Of a DNA stretch of 64,000 nt, positions 25,957 through 35,725 are shown in pieces. The stretch spans positions 57,660-121,659 of the forward strand of contig JBCCGT010000016.1 in NCBI GenBank assembly GCA_039029135.1, in the 5' to 3' direction. Position 1 is the first letter of the stretch, and each line of letters opens with the position of its first letter. A program made the position numbers and the translations under genes. The notes beneath the pieces were generated by a model. That model was not told the origin of the DNA, did not search any database, and worked only from the letters and a program-made list of their open reading frames with translations. This stretch comes from JALZVT01 sp039029135 (lineage in GTDB: Bacteria > Pseudomonadota > Gammaproteobacteria > Pseudomonadales > Azotimanducaceae).

Positions 25957-26172
25957 ATGCCGCACGTACGAGTCAAAGAGAACGAGCCTTTCGATGTCGC
26001 CCTGCGCCGCTTCAAGCGGTCCTGTGAAAAGGCAGGTGTACTGTCGGAGGTCCGGCGACGCGAGTTCTACGAGAAGCCCACGGCCGTTCGCAAGCGCAAG
26101 GCGGCCGCCGCCGTGAAGCGCCACCTGAAGAAGCTGCAGCGCGAGGCGCGCCGCTTCGAGAAGTCCTACTAG
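25957..26172 (+). CDS. rpsU: 30S ribosomal protein S21
   Basis: 71 residues from ATG 25957 (MPHVRVKENEPFDVALRRFK), followed by RSCEKAGVLSEVRRREFYEK and a basic tail. The open frame extends upstream to 25810 but the promoter lies inside that extension, so only the last 71 residues are coded. First gene of rpsU-yqeY-dnaG. Confidence 0.98.
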   Translation: MPHVRVKENEPFDVALRRFKRSCEKAGVLSEVRRREFYEKPTAVRKRKAAAAVKRHLKKLQREARRFEKSY

Positions 26173-26206
26173 CCACCTCAGTCGCTAGCTTCGAACGTCG
26201 AGCGCT

Positions 26207-26235
26207 CGTGGCGGGCAACTGCCACGGGCGTTTTT
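26207..26235 (+). terminator. Internal terminator between rpsU and yqeY
   Basis: CGTGGC (26207-26212) pairs with GCCACG (26221-26226), then GGCG and TTTTT (26231-26235). A partial terminator after rpsU is known in E. coli, where it keeps S21 high and primase low; this one sits in the same place. Confidence 0.7.
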
Positions 26236-26322
26236 CTGTGTGCGTCTGACGCCGGCTGCCTCGTCTGGGCAGGCACTAGCCCGCGCACAGACACAGCGGG
26301 TCCATCGAAGGGAGACAGATCG

Positions 26323-26769
26323 ATGAGTGAGATACGAGCGGCGATCGATGCCGCAACCAAGGCCGCGATGAAGGCGCGGGACAAAGAACGGCTCGCCGCG
26401 CTGCGCCTCATCAACGCGGAGATCAAGCAGTTCGAGGTGGACAAGCGCGAAACCCCGGACGACGACACCATCATCACGCTGCTGACACGCATGCAGAAGC
26501 AGCGCCGTGACTCCATCGCCGCCTACAGCGATGCTGGCCGCGACGATCTGGTGGCGACAGAAGAGTTCGAGCTCGGCATCGTGCAGGAGTTCTTGCCGGC
26601 GCAGCTCGACGCTGCCGAGATCGAGGCGGCGATCGCCGCGGCGATCGAGGCCACCGGCGCGTCATCGATGAAAGACATGGGTGCGGTGATGGGTCGGCTG
26701 AGCGGCGAGTTGGCGGGCCGCGCGGACATGGGCGCCGTCAGCGCCCAGGTCAGGGCGAAGCTGGGCTGA
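26323..26769 (+). CDS. yqeY: GatB/YqeY domain protein
   Basis: 148 residues from ATG 26323 with GGGAG upstream. YqeY proteins resemble the tail of GatB and are thought to bind tRNA; the exact role is not settled. Typical features: AIDAATKAAMKARDKERLAA, LRLINAEIKQFEVDKRE, DTIITLLTRMQKQRRDSI and SMKDMGAVMGRLSGELAGRA. It lies between rpsU and dnaG as in Pseudomonas and many other proteobacteria. Confidence 0.95.
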   Translation: MSEIRAAIDAATKAAMKARDKERLAALRLINAEIKQFEVDKRETPDDDTIITLLTRMQKQRRDSIAAYSDAGRDDLVATEEFELGIVQEFLPAQLDAAEIEAAIAAAIEATGASSMKDMGAVMGRLSGELAGRADMGAVSAQVRAKLG

Positions 26770-26784
26770 GCGTACCCAACTCCA

Positions 26785-26814
26785 GCCGGCGGGCGGCGAC
26801 GCGCGCCCGCCGGC
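26785..26814 (+). terminator. Strong hairpin between yqeY and dnaG, possible attenuator
   Basis: GCCGGCGGGC (26785-26794) pairs perfectly with GCCCGCCGGC (26805-26814) around a ten-base loop. No T-run follows, so it may act as an RNA-processing or partial attenuation site rather than an intrinsic terminator. Confidence 0.5.
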
Positions 26815-26879
26815 GAAATCGGCCGGTCAAACGGCGACCGCGCATTCCCTCATTTCCTGATCGCCGGTAGGCTCTCCCT

Positions 26880-28619
26880 ATGTCCGGCCGCATCCCGCAG
26901 AGCTTCATCAACGACCTCATCGATCGCACCGACATCGTGGCGCTGATCGACGAGCGCGTGCCGCTGAAGAAAGCCGGCAAGAACTATTCTGGCCTGTGTC
27001 CGTTTCACGACGAGAAGACGCCGTCTTTCAGCGTCTCGCCCGATAAGCAGTTCTATCACTGCTTCGGCTGCGGCGCATCCGGCACCGCCCTGACCTTTCT
27101 GATGGAGTACGACCGGCTGGAGTTCGTCCCGGCGGTGGAGTTTCTGGCGAATCGCGCCGGCGTAGAGGTGCAGCGCGAGGGCGGCGGCCCGTCGCGACCG
27201 CTGCCGGACAAGGGGCTGTTCGAGGCGCTGGAGAAAGCGTCGAGCTACTTTCAGAAACAGCTGCGCGTGCACCAGCCGGCGATCGACTACCTGCGTGGCC
27301 GCGGCCTGACGGGCATCGTCGCGCGCGACTTCGGCCTGGGTTACGCGCCCGAGGCCTGGGACTCCATGACCCGCGGTGTGGGCATCAAAGAGAAGACCGC
27401 GCTCGACGCCGGACTGCTGAGCGAAAACGACCGTGGCCGCCGCTACGACCGCTTTCGCAACCGCGTGATGTTCCCGATTCGCGACACGCGCGGGCGCATC
27501 ATCGGCTTCGGCGGGCGGGTGCTGGGCGACGGCGAGCCGAAGTACCTGAACTCCCCCGAGACCGAGATCTTTCACAAGGGGCAGGAGCTCTATGGCCTGT
27601 TCGAGGCGCGCCAGGCGCTGCGCCAGATCGACGAACTGATCGTCGTCGAAGGCTATATGGACGTAATTGCCCTGGCCCAGGCCGGCATACCGAACGCGGT
27701 CGCGAGCCTCGGCACCGCGACCTCGACGACCCACTTCGAGAAGCTGTACCGCTTCGCGCCGACGGTGGTGTGCTGCTTCGACGGCGATCGGGCGGGTAGG
27801 GCGGCGGCGTGGAAGGCTCTGCAGTCCGCGTTGCCCACTCTGAAAGACGGTCGGCGGCTGAACTTCATGTTCCTGCCCGACGGCGAAGACCCGGATACGT
27901 TGGTGCGCAAGGAGGGGGTTGCCCGCTTTCGGGAACGCGCGGGCGGAGCGCTGTCCGCGCTCGATTACCTGTTCGAGAATCTGCGGCAGGGCTTGGATCT
28001 CGAGTCGTTGGACGGTCGCGCCCGGCTCGGCTATCTGGCGACGCCGCTGATAGAGCAGGTCCCCGCAGGACTGTTGCGCGATTTGCTGCGCGAGCGGCTG
28101 GCTTCGCTCATGGGCACGAGCGCGGATCGCTTGGCCCCGGCCGCCAAAACCGCGCCGCCTGCGGACGTCCCGCCGAAGCCGGCGCCGGCGCGCAACTCGC
28201 GCCTGACCGAGCGGCTGCTGGGTCTGCTGCTGGCGCAGCCCGATCTCGCGCAGTCCCTGGAGGAGACGCGCCTGCAGGAACTGCGGCCGCTCGGCGGGAT
28301 TCTGGTCGAGGTGATTGACTACCTGCGCGGCGGCGCCACCGGCGAGCCTAGGGGAACGGCTGAGGCGCTTGGCTACTTTGCCGACCGACCCGAAGGTGCG
28401 CGTTTTTCGGCGCTCGCCAATAGGGTGCGCGAGCTGCCGCCGGACGATCCTGCCGCCGAGTTCGCCGAAGGGCTCGACAGTCTGCTGAAGCTGCGCGCCG
28501 ACGGGGAACGCCGTCGACTGCTAGCCGCCATGCGCGAGGACGGCGGTGGCCTGGACGAACTGGGCCGCTACTGGGAAGAGCGCAAGTCGCGCAAGCCGAC
28601 GCCGGGGTCGAATGGTTGA
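26880..28619 (+). CDS. dnaG: DNA primase
   Basis: 579 residues; makes RNA primers at the replication fork. The N-terminal zinc site is C40, H43, C61, C64 (CPFHDEKTPSF and YHCFGCGASG). The TOPRIM core shows ELIVVEGYMDVIALAQAG and VVCCFDGDRAGRAAAW. The C-terminal DnaB-binding part is present from about residue 440. Third gene of the macromolecular synthesis operon, but unlike in most gammaproteobacteria rpoD does not follow: 20 kb of other genes do. The last 25 codons are duplicated as a relic at 32435-32511. Confidence 0.97.
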   Translation: MSGRIPQSFINDLIDRTDIVALIDERVPLKKAGKNYSGLCPFHDEKTPSFSVSPDKQFYHCFGCGASGTALTFLMEYDRLEFVPAVEFLANRAGVEVQREGGGPSRPLPDKGLFEALEKASSYFQKQLRVHQPAIDYLRGRGLTGIVARDFGLGYAPEAWDSMTRGVGIKEKTALDAGLLSENDRGRRYDRFRNRVMFPIRDTRGRIIGFGGRVLGDGEPKYLNSPETEIFHKGQELYGLFEARQALRQIDELIVVEGYMDVIALAQAGIPNAVASLGTATSTTHFEKLYRFAPTVVCCFDGDRAGRAAAWKALQSALPTLKDGRRLNFMFLPDGEDPDTLVRKEGVARFRERAGGALSALDYLFENLRQGLDLESLDGRARLGYLATPLIEQVPAGLLRDLLRERLASLMGTSADRLAPAAKTAPPADVPPKPAPARNSRLTERLLGLLLAQPDLAQSLEETRLQELRPLGGILVEVIDYLRGGATGEPRGTAEALGYFADRPEGARFSALANRVRELPPDDPAAEFAEGLDSLLKLRADGERRRLLAAMREDGGGLDELGRYWEERKSRKPTPGSNG

Positions 28620-28658
28620 CCGAATCGGCGTGCTGAGCGCATGCCGAATCGCCAGGGC

Positions 28659-28792
28659 CTACTCGTAGCGCAACGCATGAATGGAATTTGCGCGGGCGAT
28701 CCGTATTGCGTGGACGGCCACGATCACCCAGGCGAACAGCACCGCCAAAACTCCCGCGATCGCGACGATAGGCGCCTACGCCTCGCTGCGAT
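28659..28792 (-). pseudogene. Relic of the 3' end of an FtsX-type permease gene
   Basis: These 134 bases align without gaps to the last 134 bases of the intact permease gene (32551-32684); I count about 14 differences. The remnant still encodes LFAWVIVAVHAIRIARANSI and HALRYE and then a stop, but a CAG-to-TAG change breaks its frame, and the rest of the gene is missing because the patatin-like gene begins to end six bases further on. The spacer from the dnaG stop to this remnant is exactly as long (39 bases) as in the second copy. Confidence 0.85.
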
Positions 28793-28798
28793 GCCCCA

Positions 28799-31700
28799 TT
28801 AGTCCCTGCGAAGATACCTCCTCGCTGACTCGAAGATGTGCCGCATCGTGGCGGCTGCTGGCGAAGTATGGTGCTGCGCATCAGGCGGAAGACCCAGACT
28901 TGGAATTGCCTTTATGAGCCCGATGACCGTTTGCAGGGCCAGCCCGTTCCGTCGCAAGTGCGATTGGATGCGCAGGTGTTGCAGACATTCAGTGTCCTGC
29001 TCTTCGCCGGTGATTGCGTAGCCGCAGGTGAACTCTACCTTCTGCGTCGTGCCGGGTAGGCTTGTCGTTAGTATGGATGTCCAGACCTGGTACGTGCTTT
29101 CGAAAACGTGATCCTCAAGGTCTTCAATCTCGGCGAAGTTGAGGGCTTTCTTGCCAATCCCGCCGACCGTACCCACCATCTTGACGCTGAGGCGAGCAGG
29201 CTGAACATCCAGGTGTCTCTCAACGAAGCTGCAGAAGCGATCCCCGTAGGTTGGCGCAGAAATCGCCCAGGTGGCCGTGAACATGCTGGACCATGTCCAG
29301 TGCTGAAACAGATTCATCCAGCCGGCGTTATCTGGGTGATTCCATTCCCACTCGAGATTCAGATCGAGATAAACGTTTTCCATGAGCTGAATCAGTGAGT
29401 TGCAGAAGTAGAAGCCCTTCTGCTGCTCTATTGGCGCCGCAGGAATGCCTGCCGCCTCTTTGAGCGGTTGGGGGCCCGCGTCGTGATTCGTTAGCGACCG
29501 CCATTCCGGGTAGATCTGTTTGCTGAGAAAGTGCAGATCTGTGTCATTCCGAAGTGAAACGAACAGTCGATCAAGCGCTTCCGCGTGCCGGGTGAACGAG
29601 GACGAGACGTGGGCGCTAGATGCATGCCACGTGCGTCTCAAGTCGACGAACAGTGTTTCCAGATTGCGCCTATTGTCTTCCGTGGCGTTGCGAAACACCG
29701 TCCGGCCAATGTATTGCCCCAGCGCTCGATAGCTCTCGAACTGGCTCTCATCGAAGAACTGATCGGCGGTGGTCTGCTGCGGAAAAGTGCTGTTGGCGAG
29801 TGCGTACTGCTGCACATCCTGCGGCTCGTGACCGGTCAGCGAAGGCTTGATGTACAGAAGATAGCCTGTCTTGCCACTCTTATAGTGAATCTTGCCGACC
29901 ACGCAGTGCGCCTCGGAGAAGCGTTCGGAAGGTAGAAGCGGGGAAACGTCTAGTTCGATTCTGGCGCCCAGGTCAACCCTCGCCTTGCGCATCAGATTTC
30001 CAAGGTCGGCAAACTTCCAATCGGGATCGGCGCCGCAGTCCGTGCTCAAAATGAAGCGGCACTCCCTGCGAATCAGCTCGTACACCGCCGTGTTTTCGAA
30101 GTGGCCCCCGTCTGAAAGGTAGATGAACTTGGAGCTAGCACTGGAGAGGCTGAATAGCTCCCTTATAAGGTAGCGAAAGCCGGTAAGGGGGCTGACATAG
30201 TCGACCTTATTGTTCGTATTGCCAAACCACCAGCCCAGTCGAACGTTGAATAGAGTGAGCAGAAAAGCGAGCGTGGATGAGGACTGCGAGCCCATGTTCG
30301 GGCTGACGGCGGCGCCAGAGATGCCCATGGCGAGTCCGAGCGTCATGTCCTCTGCCTGGTCCTTGCTACCTATATCGGCGGTCTTTTGGTATGCGCTGAT
30401 TTCCTTGCCGTCGGGATCACTGCTGGTATAGCCGCTAAACAGCGGCGTGAACGCAAACGAATTGGCCCGGCGCTCCTGCCAGTCCAGGCTATGTTCGCCA
30501 ACGAGGTTCAACGCGGTGTTGAGGATCTGTATTGGCCCAGAATATTCCAGCTGCGGATTCAGTAGCTTCAGATCCACGTCCAGCGACTCGTCGAAGCCGA
30601 TGAAGGGATGAGATCTCTCTCGTGTCTGTTCGTCCGACGCGCCGATATAGGCGCGAACCAGTCGTGAGCGATAGAAGTTGTGCAACGAGAAAGTGTTGAT
30701 GTTCGCCCGCAGGCTGAATAGTGCCGCGACGGACAATAGTCCGAACATCCCACCAATCACGCTCCAGAGACTGTCCAGCAGCGACGCTGCGTCCAGTAAC
30801 AGAGTCAGGACAACGAGCAGACCTAGAATGAAGACGATGGGAGCCAGGCTGATGATCAGCTGCTTGAGCGCTGAGGATGCATTGCCCTGTTGATTGCCGA
30901 CGAAGGCGCCCAGGATGGAAGCGCTCAGCCAGGTGCCGCCGAGTAGAGCCCCAAGTTGCACGCCCCAATCGATCTCGGGTGAAAGAATGGCGATACCCGT
31001 GAATACCAGCCAGGCGCAGGCATAGCCCAGGATCCATCCGCCGAGACGGCTCCACCACTGGCGCTGGGCTTCCCCAAACCGATTTCCGATTAGCCCTAAG
31101 TGCAGCATGGCTACGATCAGGTAGCTAGCGAGTACCGCCGGCGGTAGATAGATAAGCTCGTGGAGTGGCAGGCCAATCTCGATCTTGTCGAGCAGCACGA
31201 AGAGCAAGCCGCTGCCGATCGCCGCAGGAATCACGGATGCGATTGCGACGACCAACCAGAGTGTCTTTTCTTCACGCGTCGTATTCCAGGACAGCTGAAT
31301 AGCCAACCCGACGAGCAGCCACGCGCCGGCGTATGCCAATGGCGCCAAAACGAGCGGAGTAAGGATTTCGAAAAACGTGAAGGTCTCGTGTTCCAGCGAG
31401 TGAAACCGCGAGAGGGCTATGCTTGCAATCAGCAGTGGTAAGATCAGCCTCGTTTGCAGCTCGGCTTTCTGCAAATGGCCGGTCGAATGACTCACTCGTT
31501 TGACCTGTTGCAGAAACGTGAAGGCGGCAAGGATCGCGCCGACGACTCCGAAGAAATAGAGCAAGTACTCGCCTTCGGCGTAATCGCTGAGAGTGAGGAG
31601 GAAATACGGCATCAGCAGGACGAACGCGATCGCGCTGCAGGCGATTAGCAAATTGATCAGCATGTTGCGCAAGTAGGTCGCGATCGCCATCCAGGTGTCG

Positions 31701-32203
31701 CCGCTGAGCAGGCCGACCCGTGGAGTCAGGTAGTTGCTGAAAGCGCGAAGCCAGGCGATCTGAGGCGTTTCCGTCGTCGGGCGGCCTAGAGACGCCGCCA
31801 GGGAATCCTGGACGCGCTCTATGCCAGGGGTTGCTTTGTCGCGCGGGTCTTCTTTGTGAATCCAGGCAGTGAGCCAGCTGCCAATGTACCCGCCACCCGA
31901 GTTTGTCGATAGATAGTCGGCCTTTGTCAGCAGGCCCTCTTTCGCCAGCGCCTGCAATATGCCCAGATTGAAAGTCGCGCTGCGAATTCCGCCTCCGGAG
32001 AGCGCGATGCCAAACAGCGAGCCGGATACGTCGTCACAGGGCTTCGTGGGTTTGGATTCGTTTTCATCTGCCTCGTTTTCGCTTCGAGACTTTTGCAGCC
32101 TGGATCGTCGTTTGCGGACTGCGCATAGCTCTGCTTCGAAAACGGTGGAAAAGGAGGCAGCGCTCTCTTCTCCCTTTTTTCGACATTGACCGTCTGTCGT
32201 CAT
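28799..32203 (-). CDS. Large multi-pass membrane patatin-like phospholipase
   Basis: 1134 residues. After a polar, charged N-terminus comes the oxyanion loop LFGIALSGGGIRSATFNLG (GGGIR 70-74) and the nucleophile S102 in YLSTNSGGGYIGSW, typical of this large patatin group. Residues roughly 170-530 hold about ten hydrophobic membrane spans that split the catalytic domain. The catalytic Asp follows near residue 698 in YLSDGGHFENTAVYEL. It should be an acyl hydrolase at the cytoplasmic membrane; the substrate is unknown. Its GC is visibly lower than its neighbours and it is bracketed by direct repeats, so it was probably acquired. A defence role, as for other patatin effectors, is only a possibility. 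Confidence 0.88.
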   Translation of the reverse strand: MTTDGQCRKKGEESAASFSTVFEAELCAVRKRRSRLQKSRSENEADENESKPTKPCDDVSGSLFGIALSGGGIRSATFNLGILQALAKEGLLTKADYLSTNSGGGYIGSWLTAWIHKEDPRDKATPGIERVQDSLAASLGRPTTETPQIAWLRAFSNYLTPRVGLLSGDTWMAIATYLRNMLINLLIACSAIAFVLLMPYFLLTLSDYAEGEYLLYFFGVVGAILAAFTFLQQVKRVSHSTGHLQKAELQTRLILPLLIASIALSRFHSLEHETFTFFEILTPLVLAPLAYAGAWLLVGLAIQLSWNTTREEKTLWLVVAIASVIPAAIGSGLLFVLLDKIEIGLPLHELIYLPPAVLASYLIVAMLHLGLIGNRFGEAQRQWWSRLGGWILGYACAWLVFTGIAILSPEIDWGVQLGALLGGTWLSASILGAFVGNQQGNASSALKQLIISLAPIVFILGLLVVLTLLLDAASLLDSLWSVIGGMFGLLSVAALFSLRANINTFSLHNFYRSRLVRAYIGASDEQTRERSHPFIGFDESLDVDLKLLNPQLEYSGPIQILNTALNLVGEHSLDWQERRANSFAFTPLFSGYTSSDPDGKEISAYQKTADIGSKDQAEDMTLGLAMGISGAAVSPNMGSQSSSTLAFLLTLFNVRLGWWFGNTNNKVDYVSPLTGFRYLIRELFSLSSASSKFIYLSDGGHFENTAVYELIRRECRFILSTDCGADPDWKFADLGNLMRKARVDLGARIELDVSPLLPSERFSEAHCVVGKIHYKSGKTGYLLYIKPSLTGHEPQDVQQYALANSTFPQQTTADQFFDESQFESYRALGQYIGRTVFRNATEDNRRNLETLFVDLRRTWHASSAHVSSSFTRHAEALDRLFVSLRNDTDLHFLSKQIYPEWRSLTNHDAGPQPLKEAAGIPAAPIEQQKGFYFCNSLIQLMENVYLDLNLEWEWNHPDNAGWMNLFQHWTWSSMFTATWAISAPTYGDRFCSFVERHLDVQPARLSVKMVGTVGGIGKKALNFAEIEDLEDHVFESTYQVWTSILTTSLPGTTQKVEFTCGYAITGEEQDTECLQHLRIQSHLRRNGLALQTVIGLIKAIPSLGLPPDAQHHTSPAAATMRHIFESARRYLRRD

Positions 32204-32434
32204 CGCCAGTCCCTCTTGCCGATGGGCTCAATGGCGGGCTGCCGTTGAGCAGGAATCAACCATCGCTTCTTGAGACTGTCCTGCGCGGGGGAATTCTCTC
32301 AGCTGTTCGGAGCGTCCATTCGTGCGGGCCTTGGCGGCACGAGTGCGCGACGGTAGCGTGGGATCCACCAAGGCGTTTCGGACATATCGATGGGGCGTAC
32401 CATGGCCGCAAGAAGCGCTCTATCGAGGTACTAC
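32204..32434. other. Non-coding stretch upstream of the patatin-like gene
   Basis: I see no gene here. It should hold the leftward promoter of the patatin-like gene, but I cannot point to convincing boxes. Part of it may be badly decayed dnaG sequence leading into the relic that starts at 32435; the similarity is too weak to claim. Confidence 0.35.
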
Positions 32435-32511
32435 GGCGGCGCTCTGGATGAACCGGCCGCTACCGGGAAGAGCGCAAGTCCTCCAGGCCGACACCGGGTT
32501 TGAACGGTTGA
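32435..32511 (+). pseudogene. dnaG: Relic of the dnaG 3' end
   Basis: The stretch matches the last 25 codons of dnaG (28543-28619), for example the shared run GGGAAGAGCGCAAGTC, and keeps the stop at the equivalent place (32509-32511), but a one-base loss shifts its frame. The following 39-base spacer and the permease 3' end also align to the first copy. Together with 28659-28792 it shows that dnaG once lay directly next to the permease gene. Confidence 0.8.
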
Positions 32512-32550
32512 CGGAATCCGCAGCCTGAGTGCCTATCGCAACACCTGCAC

Positions 32551-34989
32551 CTACTCGTAGCGCAACGCATGAATGGGATTGGCGCGGGCGATCCGTATCG
32601 CGTGGACAGCCACGATCACCCAGGCGAACAGCACGGCCAGTATTCCGGCGATTGCGACGATGGGTGCCTGCGCCTCGATGCGATCGGCAAAGAAATTCAG
32701 ATAGATGTTCGACGCGAAGTACGCGAGCGGCAACGCGAGCAGCAGCGACCACATCACAGGGCGTGAGAACTGCCAGATAAGCAGGCGCACGATTTGCGAG
32801 ATGTTTGCGCCCATCACCTTGCGCAGCCCAATCTCTCTGGTGCGGCCCTCGGCCATAAATGCCGCGAGGCCGAACAGGCCGATGGCGCTGAGCAGCAGCG
32901 CCACGCCCGAGAAACCGGCGAGCGCCTGCTGCATCAGTCGCAGCACGAAGAAGACGTCCTCAAAGGTCTCATCCAGAAACCTGGATTGCATGGGGTATTC
33001 GGGAACCAGTGTTTCCCAGATGGATTCGATCTGGCTGACTGCGCGGATCATGGAGTACCCGGCCTCGACGCGAACGCTCGCGATGCGGAACTCCTCGGGA
33101 TCCATGATGAACACCATGGGCTTGATCTCGTTGTGGAAGCCCTGGAAGTTCTGGTCCGGCACCACGCCGACGATGGTGTAGGTGCGTACGCCGCGCACGT
33201 CGGGATCCGGGAAGTCGTAGAAGTTCAGACCCACAGACGCTGCTGCACTACCGAAGCCCAATCGTGCGAGGGCCGTCTCGTTCACGATGACGTTCAGCTC
33301 GAGCGCGCCGTCGCGTCGGGTGTCGTTGGCGATATCGCGGCTGACGTCGCGCCCCGCTAGCAGCGGTATGTCGTACGCCGACAGAAAGTGCTCATCGATA
33401 TCGATCTGCATCAGCGGGAACTCGCCGGCGGTATCGCCCTGCACGGCTCCAACGCCGAATTCCGATTGGCTTTGTTCGAACGGTATTTGGCTGGAATAAC
33501 TCACGTGGCTGACACCAGGGACGTTGAGCAGCTCGTTGCGCAGGGTCTGCTGACGCTGGCGGATGGACTCGAGGCCGAGACGGTGCAACGTGAGTATCTG
33601 GGAGCGCGGATACATGTCGCCCGACGCCTCTACTTTCTGGTTTTGAAAGTAGACGACGATCACCATCGCCAGCATGAAGACGGAGATGGTGAACTGCAGC
33701 CCGAGCATGAGGTTGCGGAACAGCCCCCCGCCGGTGCGCGCGGTGGCGGAGCCGCGCAGGGCCGTGATCGGCGTGGCGCCGGTGATGAGGTAGGCGGGGT
33801 AGGCGCCGGCGATCAGGCCTACCAAGACGGTCGTGCCGATGAGCCAGGGCAGAATGTCGAGATAGTCGAGTGCCAGACCGCGGCCGGTTGCGCCGTTGAA
33901 TAGCTGCACGCCGATCTCGAGTACCGCCAGCGCGATCAACATCGAAATCGCGGCGACGCAAACGCTCTCCACCAAGAATTGAACCAGCAGCTGTTTGCGC
34001 GTCGCACCCAGCGTTTTGCGCAGTCCGACCTCGCGAGTTCGAGCGAGTGACTGCGCGGTCGCCAAATTGGTGTAGTTAACGATAGCGACGATCAACACCA
34101 TCAGTGCCAGTACCTTCAACGAGCTAAGAATCGGCATGCCGACCGTGTCGTAAAGAATCGTATTGGCCTGTCCCAACGTTCGCACTGATAGGCCGGTGAC
34201 GAGTCTTCTGTTGTTCTCCGGCATGTGCGCGTCGTAGACGCCGTCTAGCCTCGACTGCACCTGATCCACGGTGCTGCCTGCAGGGAACAGCATGTACGTC
34301 ATATCGCCCATGGACAGGTTGTTCCAGTTGCCTTCCAGCTCGTAGTCGGCGGCGCGATGCAATGCCTGCAGCGGCGCGACCAGGCCAAACGGAAACTGTG
34401 CGTTGAATAGTGAGGACATCAGGTGTGTATTCGGTGGCAGTTCGGCGATCACCGCGGCGACGTGCAGGGGCGTGTCGTGATCGAGCGTCAGCGTTTTGCC
34501 GAGCACCTGTGTGCTGCCGAACAGCTTGTTTGCCGACTGCTCGGTCATCAGCACGCCAGCCGGGTCGTCAAGCGCCTGGGCATCGCCGACGATGTAGTCG
34601 AAGTCGAAGATCTTCAGCAGATCGGGGTCTGCAAAACGAATGTGCTCGTAGAACTGTCGATCGTCTACAGAGACCAGATACTCGCGCCGCACGGTGCGCG
34701 CCACGGCCTCGATCTCGGGAACGTCGCTTTTGATCAACGGGCCGAACGCGGTGAAGATGCCATCGTTCATACTTACCCCCACCCCGGCCGCTGGCGAAAA
34801 CACCGAGGCGGCGGTAAAGGTTCGTTCTGCGTTGGCGAAGAACTGGTCGTGCGATTCCTCGTACTCAACCAGCAGGGTGCCGAACAGGTAGATCGACAGG
34901 CCGGTGACGAGGCCGATGATGTTGATGGCGGCGTACAGTTTGTTCTTCAGCAACTGGCGCCACGCGATGATCAGATAGTTGGCGAACAT
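32551..34989 (-). CDS. ABC transporter permease, MacB/FtsX type, two domains
   Basis: 812 residues with two copies of the FtsX module: an N-terminal span (NIIGLVTGLSIYLFGTLLV), a large periplasmic MacB-like domain and three spans around residues 280-400; then a second periplasmic domain and three final spans (ALAGFSGVALLLSAIGLFGL to the end). TREVGLRKTLGATRKQLLVQ and TREIGLRKVMGANISQIVRL are the coupling motifs of both halves. A GGGAGATCC RBS precedes ATG 34989. It works with the ATPase and the HlyD-type adaptor encoded next to it; such systems export peptides, lipids or drugs. Substrate unknown. Confidence 0.92.
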   Translation of the reverse strand: MFANYLIIAWRQLLKNKLYAAINIIGLVTGLSIYLFGTLLVEYEESHDQFFANAERTFTAASVFSPAAGVGVSMNDGIFTAFGPLIKSDVPEIEAVARTVRREYLVSVDDRQFYEHIRFADPDLLKIFDFDYIVGDAQALDDPAGVLMTEQSANKLFGSTQVLGKTLTLDHDTPLHVAAVIAELPPNTHLMSSLFNAQFPFGLVAPLQALHRAADYELEGNWNNLSMGDMTYMLFPAGSTVDQVQSRLDGVYDAHMPENNRRLVTGLSVRTLGQANTILYDTVGMPILSSLKVLALMVLIVAIVNYTNLATAQSLARTREVGLRKTLGATRKQLLVQFLVESVCVAAISMLIALAVLEIGVQLFNGATGRGLALDYLDILPWLIGTTVLVGLIAGAYPAYLITGATPITALRGSATARTGGGLFRNLMLGLQFTISVFMLAMVIVVYFQNQKVEASGDMYPRSQILTLHRLGLESIRQRQQTLRNELLNVPGVSHVSYSSQIPFEQSQSEFGVGAVQGDTAGEFPLMQIDIDEHFLSAYDIPLLAGRDVSRDIANDTRRDGALELNVIVNETALARLGFGSAAASVGLNFYDFPDPDVRGVRTYTIVGVVPDQNFQGFHNEIKPMVFIMDPEEFRIASVRVEAGYSMIRAVSQIESIWETLVPEYPMQSRFLDETFEDVFFVLRLMQQALAGFSGVALLLSAIGLFGLAAFMAEGRTREIGLRKVMGANISQIVRLLIWQFSRPVMWSLLLALPLAYFASNIYLNFFADRIEAQAPIVAIAGILAVLFAWVIVAVHAIRIARANPIHALRYE

Positions 34990-35014
34990 GCGGATCTCCC
35001 GATGGTGGCGCTGA

Positions 35015-35698
<684 letters not shown>

Positions 35699-35725
35699 GA
35701 GGGCTCCCAGGTTTTCTCTAAGTGT

